NCBI GenBank assembly: GCA_964019165.1
Contig: OZ025271.1
Coordinates: forward strand, 2,788,501 to 2,852,500
Source: Mastigias papua
Lineage: Eukaryota; Cnidaria; Scyphozoa; Rhizostomeae; Mastigiidae
Reading direction: 5' to 3'
DNA: 64,000 nucleotides
Position 1 is the stretch's first letter. The number at the start of each line of letters is the position of its first letter. Positions 1-13,048 of the stretch are shown piece after piece. The translations under genes were made by a program, and so were the position numbers. The notes beneath the pieces were generated by a model that did not search any database, was not told the origin of the DNA, and saw only the letters and a program-made list of their open reading frames with translations.

Positions 1-3000
1 AACCTGTCCCCACAATGTGTGTGTATTCTAGTTATAAGGATACATCTGCCTCTTCTCCCTTGTGAACCATACGTGATAATGTCCAATCGGTTGCAATCAC
101 AAATTTGCTCTATCTGATCCATACAGTGCTATGAAGATGTCTATATCAGATGAGCACATCTTATTGTTCACACCCCTCATGACTCAGCAATACTCACATA
201 CCATATTACTTAGGTTTATTGCATTCAACATATCCAGAATTACCTATACTTCCCCCCTCCCTCCAGCCCTCACTCCCATTACCCAGCCATTTACGTTCGT
301 GAGTCCACTAAAAGTCATAGCTCCAGTACCAATATTGCAACATTCTCTTTAATATATACTCATGTTGACGAGTTAGTCCGCCATATTGTGTGTCACCACA
401 GAGACTTCTTTGAATTAGTTACATAGCAATACGAAGTTATCTGATTCTCTGAGCATACAACACTTTTATATTTAAATATGTCACTTGGTAATACACCCAA
501 TAATATTTCCGTCCCTTTGCTCATGAACCTGTCCCCACAATGTGTGTGTATTCTAGTTATAAGGATACATCTGCCCCTTCTCCCTTGTGAACCCTACGTG
601 ATAATGTCCACTTCGGCGATAATCTCAAATGCGTCCTATCTGCTGTATACAGTGCTATGAAGATGTTTATGTCAGATGAGCGCATCTTATTGTTCGCACC
701 CCTCATAACTCAGCAATACTCAGATGCCATTTAACTTACATTTATTGCATTCCACATATCCAGAATTACCTATAGTCTCTCCCCCCCCCCCAACTCATCC
801 CTTATTCTCATTATCCACCCATTTACGATAGTGAGTCCATTAAAAGCCATACTTCCAGTGCCAATTTTGTAACAGTCTCTTTAATGTTTACTGATTTTGA
901 CGAACTAATCGCCCATATTGTGTTACCAAAAAGAAGCTTCTTTCAATCACGTAGATAGAATTACGAAGTAATCAGAATCTTTTAACATACTACACTATCA
1001 TATTTAAACATGTAACTTGGTAATACACCCAATAATATTGCTGTCCCTTTTGTCATGAACCCGTCCCCACAATATGTGTGTATTCTAGTTAAAAGGATAC
1101 ATCTCCACCCTCTCCCTTGTTACCTCTACGTGATAATTTAATCTCAAATAGGTTCTATCTGATCCATACAGTGCAACGAAGATGTCTATATCAGATGAGC
1201 GCATCTTATTATTCCACCCCTCATAACTCAGCAATACTCACATACGATATTACTTAGATTTATTGCAGTCCACATGTCCAGAAGTCCCAATACTCTTCCT
1301 CCCCCATTCCCATTACCCACCTACTTAAGGTAGTGAGTCCATTAAAAGCCATAGTTCCAGTAAAAATTTTGTAACATTCTCTTTGATATTTACTGATCTT
1401 GACGAGCTAATCGGCCATATTGTATTTCGAACAAGACACTATTCTCAATCAAGTAGATAGCAATAAGACACTATCTGATTCTCCGCACACATTAAAAATA
1501 TATTTATTCATGTCACTTTGCAATACACCCAATAATATCTCCCTCCCTTTCTTCATGAACCTGTCCCCACAATGTGTGTGTATTCTAGTTATAAGGATAC
1601 ATCTGCCCCTTCTCCCTTGTGAACCCTAAGTGATAATTTCCAATCGGTGACAACTACAAATTGGTTCTATCTGATCCATACAGTGCTATGAAGATGTCTA
1701 TATCAGATGAGCGCATCTTATTAGTCCACCCCTCATACCTAAGCAATACTCACATAAGATATTACTTAGATGTATTGCATTCCACATTTCCAGAATTACC
1801 TATACTCCCCCCCCCCCGTCCTGCCCTCAATCCCATTGCCCAGCCATTAACGTTCGTGAGTCTACTAAACGTCATAGTTCTAGTACCAATATTGCAACAT
1901 CCTCTTTAATATATACTCATGTTGACGAGTTAGTCGGCCATATTATGTGTCAACACAGAGACTTCTTTCAATCAGTTAGATAGCAATAAGAAACTATCTG
2001 ATTCTCGGCACATATTAACCTTATATATTCTGTAATGTCACTTTGCAATACACCCAATAATATTTTCCTCCCTTTCTTCATGAACCTGTCCCCACAATGT
2101 GTGTGTATTCTAGTTATAAGGATACATCTGCCCCTTCTCCCTTGTGAACCCTACGTGATAATGTCCACTTCGGCGATAATCTCAAATGCGGTCTATCTGC
2201 TCTATACAGTTCTATGACGATTTCTATATCAGATGGGCGCATCTTATTGTTCGCACCCCTCATAACTCAGCAATACTCACATACCATTTAACTTACATTC
2301 ATTGCATTCTACATGTCCAGAAATACCTATACTCTCCCCCCCTCAAGCCCTCATTCCCATTACCCGGCCATGTATGTTAGTAAGTCCATTAAAAGCCATA
2401 GTTCCAGTATCAAAATTGTAACTGTCTCTTTAATATATATTGATGTTGAGGAGGTAATTGGCCATATTCTGTTTCGAACTAGAGACTTCTTTCAATGAAG
2501 TAGATAGCAACTGGAAACTATCAGATTCTCGGCACATATTAAACTTATATATTCAGTCATGTCACTTGGCAATACACCCAATAATATCTCCCTCCCTTTC
2601 GTCATGAACCTGTCCCCACAATGTGTGTGTATTCTAGTTATAAGGATACATCTGCCTCTTCTCCCTTGTGAACCATACGTGATAATGTCCAATCGGTTGC
2701 AATCACAAATTTGCTCTATCTGATCCATACAGTGCTATGAAGATGTCTATATCAGATGAGCACATCTTATTGTTCACACCCCTCATGACTCAGCAATACT
2801 CACATACCATATTACTTAGGTTTATTGCATTCAACATATCCAGAATTACCTATACTTCCCCCCTCCCTCCAGCCCTCACTCCCATTACCCAGCCATTTAC
2901 GTTCGTGAGTCCACTAAAAGTCATAGCTCCAGTACCAATATTGCAACATTCTCTTTAATATATACTCATGTTGACGAGTTAGTCCGCCATATTGTGTGTC

Positions 3001-5664
3001 ACCACAGAGACTTCTTTGAATTAGTTACATAGCAATACGAAGTTATCTGATTCTCTGAGCATACAACACTTTTATATTTAAATATGTCACTTGGTAATAC
3101 ACCCAATAATATTTCCGTCCCTTTGCTCATGAACCTGTCCCCACAATGTGTGTGTATTCTAGTTATAAGGATACATCTGCCCCTTCTCCCTTGTGAACCC
3201 TACGTGATAATGTCCACTTCGGCGATAATCTCAAATGCGTCCTATCTGCTGTATACAGTGCTATGAAGATGTTTATGTCAGATGAGCGCATCTTATTGTT
3301 CGCACCCCTCATAACTCAGCAATACTCAGATGCCATTTAACTTACATTTATTGCATTCCACATATCCAGAATTACCTATAGTCTCTCCCCCCCCCCCAAC
3401 TCATCCCTTATTCTCATTATCCACCCATTTACGATAGTGAGTCCATTAAAAGCCATACTTCCAGTGCCAATTTTGTAACAGTCTCTTTAATGTTTACTGA
3501 TTTTGACGAACTAATCGCCCATATTGTGTTACCAAAAAGAAGCTTCTTTCAATCACGTAGATAGAATTACGAAGTAATCAGAATCTTTTAACATACTACA
3601 CTATCATATTTAAACATGTAACTTGGTAATACACCCAATAATATTGCTGTCCCTTTTGTCATGAACCCGTCCCCACAATATGTGTGTATTCTAGTTAAAA
3701 GGATACATCTCCACCCTCTCCCTTGTTACCTCTACGTGATAATTTAATCTCAAATAGGTTCTATCTGATCCATACAGTGCAACGAAGATGTCTATATCAG
3801 ATGAGCGCATCTTATTATTCCACCCCTCATAACTCAGCAATACTCACATACGATATTACTTAGATTTATTGCAGTCCACATGTCCAGAAGTCCCAATACT
3901 CTTCCTCCCCCATTCCCATTACCCACCTACTTAAGGTAGTGAGTCCATTAAAAGCCATAGTTCCAGTAAAAATTTTGTAACATTCTCTTTGATATTTACT
4001 GATCTTGACGAGCTAATCGGCCATATTGTATTTCGAACAAGACACTATTCTCAATCAAGTAGATAGCAATAAGACACTATCTGATTCTCCGCACACATTA
4101 AAAATATATTTATTCATGTCACTTTGCAATACACCCAATAATATCTCCCTCCCTTTCTTCATGAACCTGTCCCCACAATGTGTGTGTATTCTAGTTATAA
4201 GGATACATCTGCCCCTTCTCCCTTGTGAACCCTAAGTGATAATTTCCAATCGGTGACAACTACAAATTGGTTCTATCTGATCCATACAGTGCTATGAAGA
4301 TGTCTATATCAGATGAGCGCATCTTATTAGTCCACCCCTCATACCTAAGCAATACTCACATAAGATATTACTTAGATGTATTGCATTCCACATTTCCAGA
4401 ATTACCTATACTCCCCCCCCCCCCGTCCTGCCCTCAATCCCATTGCCCAGCCATTAACGTTCGTGAGTCTACTAAACGTCATAGTTCTAGTACCAATATT
4501 GCAACATCCTCTTTAATATATACTCATGTTGACGAGTTAGTCGGCCATATTATGTGTCAACACAGAGACTTCTTTCAATCAGTTAGATAGCAATAAGAAA
4601 CTATCTGATTCTCGGCACATATTAACCTTATATATTCTGTAATGTCACTTTGCAATACACCCAATAATATTTTCCTCCCTTTCTTCATGAACCTGTCCCC
4701 ACAATGTGTGTGTATTCTAGTTATAAGGATACATCTGCCCCTTCTCCCTTGTGAACCCTACGTGATAATGTCCACTTCGGCGATAATCTCAAATGCGTCC
4801 TATCTGCTCTATACAGTTCTATGACGATTTCTATATCAGATTGGCGCATCTTATTGTTCGCACCCCTCATAACTCAGCAATACTCACATACCATTTAACT
4901 TACATTCATTGCATTCTACATGTCCAGAATTTCCTATACTCTCCCCCCCCCATCCCTACAGCCCTCATTGCCATTACCCAGCCATGTATGTTAGTGAGTC
5001 CATTAAAAGCCATAGTTCCAGTATCAAAATTGTAACTTTCTCTTTAATATATAATGATGTTGAGGAGGTAATTGGCCATATTGTGTTTCGTAGCAGAAAC
5101 TTCTTTCAATAAAGAAGATACCAATAAGAAACTATCTGATTCTTGGCACACATTAAACTTATATATTCAGTCATGTCACTTGGCAATACACCCAAGAATA
5201 TCTCCCTCCCTTTCTTCATGAACCTGTCCCCACAATGTGTGTGTATTCTAGTTATAAGGATACATCTTCCCCTTCTCCCTTATGAACCCTACGTGATAAT
5301 GTCCAATCGGTGACAATCTCAAATGCGGTCTATCTGCTGTATACAGTGCTATGAAGATGTCTATGTCAGATGAGCGCATCTTATTGTTCGCACCCCTCAT
5401 AACTCAGCAGTACTCACATAACATATTACTTAGATTTATTGCATTCTACATGCTGAGAATTCCCTATACACCCCAGCCCCTCCCCCCTACCCACTTCCCA
5501 TTACCCAGCCATTTACGTTAGTGAGTCCATTAAAAGCCATAGCTCCAGTGTCAGAATTGTAGCTTGTTCTTTAATATAAACTGATGTTGAGGAGGTAATC
5601 GGCCATATTGTGGTTCAACCTAGAGACTTCTTTCAATGAAGTAGATAGTAATAAGTAACTATCT
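1..5664 (+). repeat. Satellite 1, left array, outer part (five-monomer higher-order repeat)
   Basis: Tandem monomers each carry the landmark AACCTGTCCCCACAATG. Landmarks start at 1, 526, 1058, 1558, 2083 and 2607, so monomers are about 500-532 bp. Monomers inside one group differ clearly, but the group repeats: 1-2606 and 2607-5213 are nearly identical. The first differences I noticed are one extra C in a C-run (near 4420) and substitutions corresponding to copy-1 position 2190 onward. The array runs off the left edge and is interrupted at 5664 by a LINE. Each monomer happens to contain 60-107-codon open frames that are shared only because the DNA is shared; I do not call them genes. Confidence 0.95.
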
Positions 5665-5781
5665 CAACTCAATCAGAATTGAATGGCGATCGCAACTAGG
5701 TAAGTCGTGTTTCACATAGCTCCAAGGTTTTTCTTAACATTCTTGTTTTTCCTTACGTGGATTGTGATCTATATTAAAACA

Positions 5782-6402
5782 ATGTCAGCTAGAGAGATCG
5801 AAAATGTGATTTGCAAGCTTTTAAAGCCTATCAACGAAAAACTTGATGATTTACCAACGAAGAGCGACTTTGAATCATTAAGCAAGAGCCTAAATCTTAA
5901 AGTTGAGCATGTAAAGGAAAGGATTGCTAAAGTGGAGCGCCAAGTAAATGACGTTCAACAGTACATCAGAAGATATGATCTCCGAATCTTTAACGTTCCT
6001 ATTGATGACCTTGAAACCCAAAACATTTCGGATTGGGTCCTAAACTACTTTACTCAGAGGCTCAAAGTTGACATCTCTGAAGAGTCAATAGATCGTGCCC
6101 ATCGAGTTGGAAGAGTGAAAGATGGCAAGACTCAAATTATCGTGCGCTTTATCTCTTGGAGTCCAAGGTGCAAGGTGTTCAGAAATAGAAAAAATGGAAA
6201 ACATCCTATTAGTGTTGATCTCACACAAGAAAATTTATCATATTTCAAAGCGGTAAAGGATCTTCTCAGAAAAAATCCTGGGAAAGCGGAGTACGCGTTT
6301 GTCGACATCAACTGTAGGATTGGAATCAAGATGAAAGATGATTCCTTGCTGTTTCCTAGTTCTTTGAGCGAATTGGATACTATTTGCAATAGACAGGAAT
6401 AA
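5782..6402 (+). CDS. LINE ORF1-like nucleic-acid-binding protein (intact frame)
   Basis: A 206-codon frame starting at the ATG in AAAACAATGTCAGC. An upstream in-frame ATG at 5707 would add a hydrophobic leader that the family does not normally have, so I prefer 5782. Residues about 15-70 are charged and heptad-like and suggest a coiled coil. They are followed by YDLRIFNVP and then by IDRAHRVGR, the signature seen in many LINE ORF1 proteins with an RRM-like middle domain. The C-terminal half (ISVDLTQENL, KAVKDLLRK) fits the C-terminal domain of the same class. In known LINEs this protein coats the element RNA and acts as a nucleic-acid chaperone. The frame is unbroken although the element around it is deleted, which suggests a fairly recent insertion. 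Confidence 0.8.
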   Translation: MSAREIENVICKLLKPINEKLDDLPTKSDFESLSKSLNLKVEHVKERIAKVERQVNDVQQYIRRYDLRIFNVPIDDLETQNISDWVLNYFTQRLKVDISEESIDRAHRVGRVKDGKTQIIVRFISWSPRCKVFRNRKNGKHPISVDLTQENLSYFKAVKDLLRKNPGKAEYAFVDINCRIGIKMKDDSLLFPSSLSELDTICNRQE

Positions 6403-6842
6403 AAAACTAATTACTTCTCTCTACTCCACCTTGCTATCTATCTAAGTATACTAATGCCTATGTATGTGTACGTGTATATGTGGTGTGCAGTCTGTGTGTA
6501 TGTGCCTAAAATTGTGTTTATTGTGCGAAATTGTATGTGAATTTGTAGATAGATAGATAGTTAGATAGATCACTCTCTTTGTAAGCTTATTTCTACACCT
6601 TGGAGCGAAGAAACTTAGAAAATCGTCGTTTGGTTGTGTTTTGGTGTATTCTCTGAGGTAAGTGCTTTGCATAAGTCTACTCAAATCTCTTTTATATTGA
6701 TTATACCTTTTTGGATATTTATTTTAGCCTTACTATGGCTCCTTACTTTGACAATAAGGACTATCTCCCTCTTAGTTTTGCATGAGCCAAAACGTTGTAA
6801 AAAATATAAGATAAAAATTAAACACGTAGAGACAAACATTAT

Positions 6843-7250
6843 TTGGCAAGTCAAAGTAATATTGATCTTCGTTGTCTTCAAAGAAACGCTGCGCGCTTTG
6901 TTGCAGGAAATTACAATCGAAGATCTAGCGTTACAGACATGCTAGGATGCTTAAACTGGGAAACTTTGGAGTCACGCAGAACATGTCTTCAACTAAAATT
7001 ATTACATAAAATGTTCACTTGTCAGGTTGCTTTGAAGCTATCTGACTTTTTTCAAATAAACCACTGCAGAAACTTACGACATTCACATTCCAAAAAGCTC
7101 ATGCAAAAATTTGCTAGGGTAGATGTTGTCAAAAATTCATTCTTTTATTGTGTAATACCGAAATGGAATAGTCTACCAGAACATATAATCAATCAAACAA
7201 ATTCAGATACCTTTTTTGACTTATGCAAAACGCACTTCTCAGAGAATTAA
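6843..7250 (+). pseudogene. C-terminal remnant of LINE reverse-transcriptase ORF2
   Basis: The frame encodes LRCLQRNAARFVAGNYNRRS, then LGCLNWETLESRR and later IPKWNSLPEHI followed by SDTFFDLCKTHF. This order (QRNAARFV, LxWxxLxxRR, WNSLPExI, F) is the usual end of ORF2 in Jockey/CR1-like LINEs, downstream of the RT thumb. The endonuclease and catalytic RT motifs are absent, and the sequence upstream (6403-6840) is non-coding. The frame ends 80 bp before the (GAT)n tail, as expected for a true 3' end. It is a truncated remnant and cannot encode an active enzyme. Confidence 0.8.
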
Positions 7251-7313
7251 TACTTGTGTTTATTGTTAAGTGTATACATTTGTATCGACAAGTTTGTCGT
7301 TAAATGTTTTTCA

Positions 7314-7333
7314 ATGATGATGATGATGATGAT
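7314..7333 (+). repeat. (GAT)n 3' tail of the LINE
   Basis: Short tandem GAT/TGA repeat directly abutting the resumed satellite 1 sequence. Microsatellite rather than poly(A) tails are typical of several LINE clades. Confidence 0.8.
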
Positions 7334-10300
7334 CTGATTCTCGGCACACATTAAACGTATATATTCAGTCATGTCACTTGGCAATACACCCAACAATATC
7401 TCCGTCCCTGTCGTCATGAACCTGTCCCCACAATGTGTGTGTATTCTAGTTATAAGGATACATCTGCCCCTTCTCCCTTATCAACCCTACGTAATAATGT
7501 CCAATTCGGCGATAATCTCAAATGGGTTCTATCTGTTGTATACAGTGCTTTGACGATTTCGATATCAGATGACCGCATCTTATTGTTCGCACCCCTCATA
7601 ACTCAACCATACTCACATACCATTTGACTTACATGTATTGCATTCCACATATCCAGAATTACCTATACTCTCCACCCCCCTCTCCAGCCCTCATTCCCAT
7701 TACCCAGCCATGTATGTTAGTGAGTCCATTAAAAGCCATAGTTCCAGTATCAAAATTGTAACTTTCTCTTTAATATATATTGATGTTGTGGAGGTAATTG
7801 GCCATATTGTGTTTCAAACTAGAGACTTCTTTCAATGAAGTAGATAGCAATAAGTAACTATCTGATTCTCGGCACACACTAAACGCATATATTTATTCAT
7901 GTCACTTGGTAATACACCCAATAATATTTCCGTCCCTTTGCTCATGAACCTGTCCCCATAATGTTTTTGTATTCTAGTTATAAGGATACATGTCCCCCTT
8001 CCTCCTTCTCAACTCTACGTGATAATTTCCAATCGGAGACAATCACAAGTTGGTTCTATCTGCTGCATACATTGCTATGAAGATGTCTATATCAGATTAG
8101 CACATCTTATTTTTGCACCCCTCGCATCTCAAAAGTACTCACATGATATATTGCTCATATTTATTGCAGTCGACATGTCCAGAATTACATATACTCTTCC
8201 TCCCCCATTCCTATTACCCACCCATTTACGGTCGTTAGACCAATACAAGCCACATTTCCAGTACCAATTTTGTAACAATCTCTGTACTATTTACTGATGT
8301 TGACGAGCTAATCGGCCATATTGTGTGTCGAACCAGACACTTCTTTCAATAAAGTAGATAGCAATAAGAAACTATCTGATTCTTGGCACACATTAAACTC
8401 ATATATTCAGTCATGTCACTTGGCAATACACCCAATAATATTTCCCTCCTTTTCTTCATGAACCTGTCCCCACAATGTGTGTGTATTCTAGTTATAAGGA
8501 TACATCTGCCCCTTCTCCCTTATCAACCCTACGTAATAATTTCCAATTCGGCGATAATCTCAAATGGGTTCTATCTGTTGTATACAGTGCTTTGACGATT
8601 TCGATATCAGATGACCGCATCTTATTGTTCGCACCCCTCATAACTCAGCAATACTCACATACCATTTAACTTACATTTATTGCATTCCACATATCCAGAA
8701 TTACCTATACTCTCTCCCCACCTACAGCCCTCATTGCCATTATCCAGCCATGTATGTTAGTGAGTCCATTAAAAGCCATGGTTCCAGTATCAAAATTGTA
8801 ACTTTCTCTTAAATATATAATGATGTTGAGGAGGTAATTGGCCATATTATGTTTCAAACTAGAGACTTCTGTCAATGAAGTAGATAGCAATAAGAAACTA
8901 TCTGATTCTTGGCACACATTAAACCTATATATTCAGTCATGTCACTTGGCAATACACCCAATAATATTTCCGTCCCTTTCTTCATGAACCTGTCCCCACA
9001 ATGTGTGTGTATTCTAGTTATAAGGATACATCTGCCCTTCTCCCTTGTGACCCATACGTGATAATGTCCAATCGGTGACAATCACAAATTTGTTCTATCT
9101 GATCCATACAGTGCTATGAAGATGTCTATATCAGATGAGCACATCTTATTGTTCGCACCCCTCATAACTCAGCAATAATCACACACCATAATACTTAGAT
9201 TTATTACATTCCACATATCGAGAATTACCTATACTCTCCCCCCCCCTCCAGCCCTCAATCCCATTACCCAGCCATTTACGTTCATGTGTCCACTAAATGT
9301 CATTGCTCTAGTACCAATATTCCAACATCCTCTTTAATATACAGTATACTGATGTTGACGAGTTAGTCGGCCATATTGTGTGTCAACCCAGAGACTTCTA
9401 TCAATTAGTTAGATAGCAATACGAAGTTATCAGATTCTCTGAGCATACAACACTTTTATATTTAAATATGTCACTTTGTAATACACCGAATAATAGTTCC
9501 CTCCCTTTCGTCATGAACCTGTCCCCACAATGTGTGTGTATTCTAGATATAAGGATACATCTGCCCCTTCTCCCTTATCAACCTTACGTAATAATTTCCA
9601 CTTCGGCGATAATCTCAAATGCGTTGTATCTTTTGTATACAGTGCTTTGACGATGTCTATATCAGATGAGCGCATCTTATTGTTCTCATAACTCAGCAAT
9701 ACTCTCATACCATTTAACTTACATTTATTGCATTCCACATATCCAGAATTACCTATACTCTCCCCCCCCATCCCTACAGCCCTCATTGCCATTATCCAGC
9801 CATGTATGTTAGTGAGTCCATTAAAAGCCATAGTTCCAGTATCAAAATTGTAACTTTCTCTTTAATATATATTGAGGTTGAGGAGGTAATTGGCCATATT
9901 GTGTTTCAAACTAGAGACTTCTTTCAATGAAGTAGATAGCAATAAATAACTATCAGATTCTCGGCACATACTAAACGCATATATTCAGTCATGTCACTTG
10001 GTAATACACCCAATAATATTTCCGTCCCTTTGCTCATGAACCTGTCCACACAATGTGTGTGTAGTCTAGTTATAAGGATACATGTCCCCCTTCCTCCTTT
10101 TCAACTCTACGTGATAATTTCCAATCGGTGACAATCACAAGTTGGTTCTATCTTCTGTATACAGTGCTATGAAGATGTCTATATCAGGTGCGCACATCTT
10201 ATTTTTGCACCCCTCCTATCTCAACAGTACTCACATAAGATATTGCTTATATTTATTGCAGTCGACATGTCCAGAATTCCATATACTCTTCCTCCCCCAT

Positions 10301-12080
10301 TCCCATTACCCACCCATTTACTTTCGTTAGACCATTAAAAGCCATATTTCCAGTACCAAGGTCTTAACATTGTCTCTAATTTATACTGATTGTGAGGAGC
10401 TAATCGGCCATATTGTGTGTCAAACCAGAAACTTCTTTCAATCAAGTAGATTGGTATAAGAATTTATCTGACTCTCTGAACATACAACACTGTTATATGT
10501 AAGCATTTTCAATTGGTACTTCACCCAATAAAATTGCTCTCCCATTCTTCATGAACCTATCCCCACAATGTGTGTGTATTCTAGTTATAAGGATACATCT
10601 GCCCCTTCTCCCTTGTGAACCCTACGTGATAATTTCCTATCGGCGATAATCTCAAATGTGTTCTATTTGCTGTATACAGTGGAACGCATATGTCTATATC
10701 AGATGAGCACATCTTATTGTTCACACCTCTTATAACTCACCCATCTTCACATAACATAGTACTTATGTGTAGTACATTGCATATGTGTAGACTTCCCTAT
10801 ACTCTTCCCCCTATGTCCATTACCAAATCTTTTTCGTTCGTGAGTCCGTTACAAACCATCTTTCCACTACCAGTATTGTAACAGTCTCCTTAATATTTAC
10901 TGCATTTGAAGAGTTAATCGGCCATATTGTGCTTCAATCCAGAGACTTCTGTCAATCAAGCAGATAGAAGTTATTACAATTAGAACACAGATACAATTAG
11001 AAATTATCTTGTCCTCCGCATACACTAAACCTATAGGTTTATTCATTTCACTTGCTAATACACCCAATAATAAGTCTTTCGCTTCGATCATGAACTTGTC
11101 CCCAAAATGTGTGTGTATTCTAGTCATTATGCTACCTCTCCCTTTGTCTCTGTTATACTCTGCTTGATATTGTCCAATATGTAACAATCTCAAATGCACT
11201 CGATCTGCTTACTATAGTGGTCAGATGATTTCTATACAAGATTTTCTAACGGTATTGTTCACATATTTTATAACTCAACCATCCTCACATAACATATTGA
11301 TTAGATGCATTGCAATCGCACATCTCCAGAGTACTCAATAATGTCCCCCTTCCCTATTCCTCAGCCACTTACGGTCTTGAGTGCATTCCAAACCAAATAG
11401 TAAATAACAATAGTGCAATCCCTCTCCCCTCCTCCCTTCAACTTGTGATACTGAGTAGCTTAGCGCTCATAATCTCTCATGCCAGAGACCCCTGTCAGCC
11501 ACTGACAGTGAGACAAGGAAGTATCTTATACATCATGTACACTGGACTTATACTTTGATTTAATTCGCTTGTTACTGCAACTCATGAAAAATCTTTCTGT
11601 CTAGCTCTTCATTGTAATATCTGCATCGTCTATTTTCAAACACCTTCCACTTAACAAAGCCCCAAGATCTCAATGTCCAGAACACTTTTGTACCCTAGCG
11701 GCAAACGTATTCCCCACTTTAGCAAATTATTCGAGATTCAACTGTGCCTATTTATGTACGTTACGTATGAGACACAGACAAAGACGGAATAGATGCCAGC
11801 AGTAATTACTGTGTTATGTTTGCTGTTATGTCCCCACAATATTTGCGTATACTTCTGAGAGCTGTCTTGCATCTACAGAAGACATTTCGGTTATGAACCT
11901 GTCCCCACATTGTGTGTGTATACTAGTTATTTGGTTACTTCTCCCCCTGTCTATTTTCTACGCTCCTTGATAGGTATCCATTAGGTAACAATCTCAAATG
12001 CTCTCTATCTGTTTCAATTAGTGCTCCCACCATTTCTATGCAAGATGAGCACCGCACTTTTTGTATGTGTTGTGACTGAA
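7332..12080 (+). repeat. Satellite 1, left array, inner part, decaying toward the palindrome
   Basis: Monomers continue with the landmark box near 7419, 7946, 8458, 8987, 9515, 10045 and 10550. Increasingly diverged copies lie near 11092 and 11885. Beyond about 12,080 no monomer can be followed. Monomers in this part do not follow the strict 2,606-bp order of the outer array. From about 9,180 inward the sequence belongs to the left arm of the large palindrome. Confidence 0.9.
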
Positions 12081-13004
12081 GCGTCATCTAATTACCTTGT
12101 CCTGAGATTCAATGTACACCCTACTTTCATGTCCAAGCTACAAAAGACACACTAATATTGCGAACGTCCTTCCTATCTAGATGTAGATCTTAACTCGTTT
12201 ACTGCATCAACGATATTGTGTTTCATCTACTTCCCATAGACTATAAGTATTCTTTTGCTTACCTGGCTTGTTAGTAAAATCCATAGTTAGTCAGTCTTTC
12301 TAAGCACACTCTTGCAATGTCATTGTGCTCTGTGGTCCAAAATTCACATGTGCCCTAATTCCAAGCAATTACTTTCCAGAATGCTTTTCTATATAATTTC
12401 CTAAATACATTCCTGGAAATTAACATCTACAGCTAGAAGTAGAATAGATAGAGAGCACAGGAAGGAAGATGAACTGGACAGGGTATATGCTAGCAACAGA
12501 AATGTTCAGTCCTTGCAGACATAATGGTAGGAACATTGAAGGGAACAATTGAATTTGTGCGGATTGGTGCAATGTCAACAATCCAATATACAAGGATGAT
12601 AGTTAATTAAAGAGTCAGATTAATCCCGTCATTACACAACAGATGCTGTGGAAGAAGAAAGCACAAGATGAGTAATAGCATTAACTATTTCAATAAGAGA
12701 CAACATAAGTGTCTCAAAGTAGGGGAAGTGCACCATCATGCAATATAAACAGTAACACAAAACACATCAAAACTAGTGCATAATTTAATATACGTGGATT
12801 ACGTCAATTTCAGATGGAAAATCTATATCTGATCTCCAAAAAGAACAGTGTCACAGAAATATGAAGATGGGTGCAACAGATCACCAATTTAAACAATTTG
12901 AATGCTAGAGATGACAGTCATGAGACATTCATAAATGCCTCCAGGGATTGAAAGAGATTGATTTCCATTACTACTAATATTTGTTCCAGACAGGCAACTT
13001 GATA

Positions 13005-13039
<35 letters not shown>

Positions 13040-13048
13040 AATGATGAT
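13005..13048. repeat. (GAT)n microsatellite in left arm
   Basis: About 45 bp of GAT/ATG repeat. Its mirror copy in the right arm is roughly twice as long. It produces a poly-histidine frame on the minus strand that is not a gene. Confidence 0.9.

Larger units (their letters stand above)
5665..7331 (+). mobile_element. Internally deleted non-LTR retrotransposon (LINE) inserted in satellite 1
   Basis: The satellite breaks after ATCT (5661-5664) and resumes with ATCT at 7332-7335, exactly in phase, so the insert is flanked by a short possible target duplication. Inside are an ORF1-type coding sequence (5782-6402), a non-coding middle, and the last part of a reverse-transcriptase ORF (about 6846-7250). 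The insert ends in a short (GAT)n tail. An ORF1, an RT C-terminus and a microsatellite tail fit a LINE of the Jockey/CR1-like group. The endonuclease and RT core are missing, so the copy is internally deleted and non-autonomous. Confidence 0.85.

Noticed and set aside
131..11199. Many 60-107-codon open frames in the left satellite 1 array (and mirror frames in the right array)
   Set aside because: They recur only because the monomer recurs, exist in several frames and strands at once, and vary by frameshift between monomers. There is no start, splice or protein-family support.
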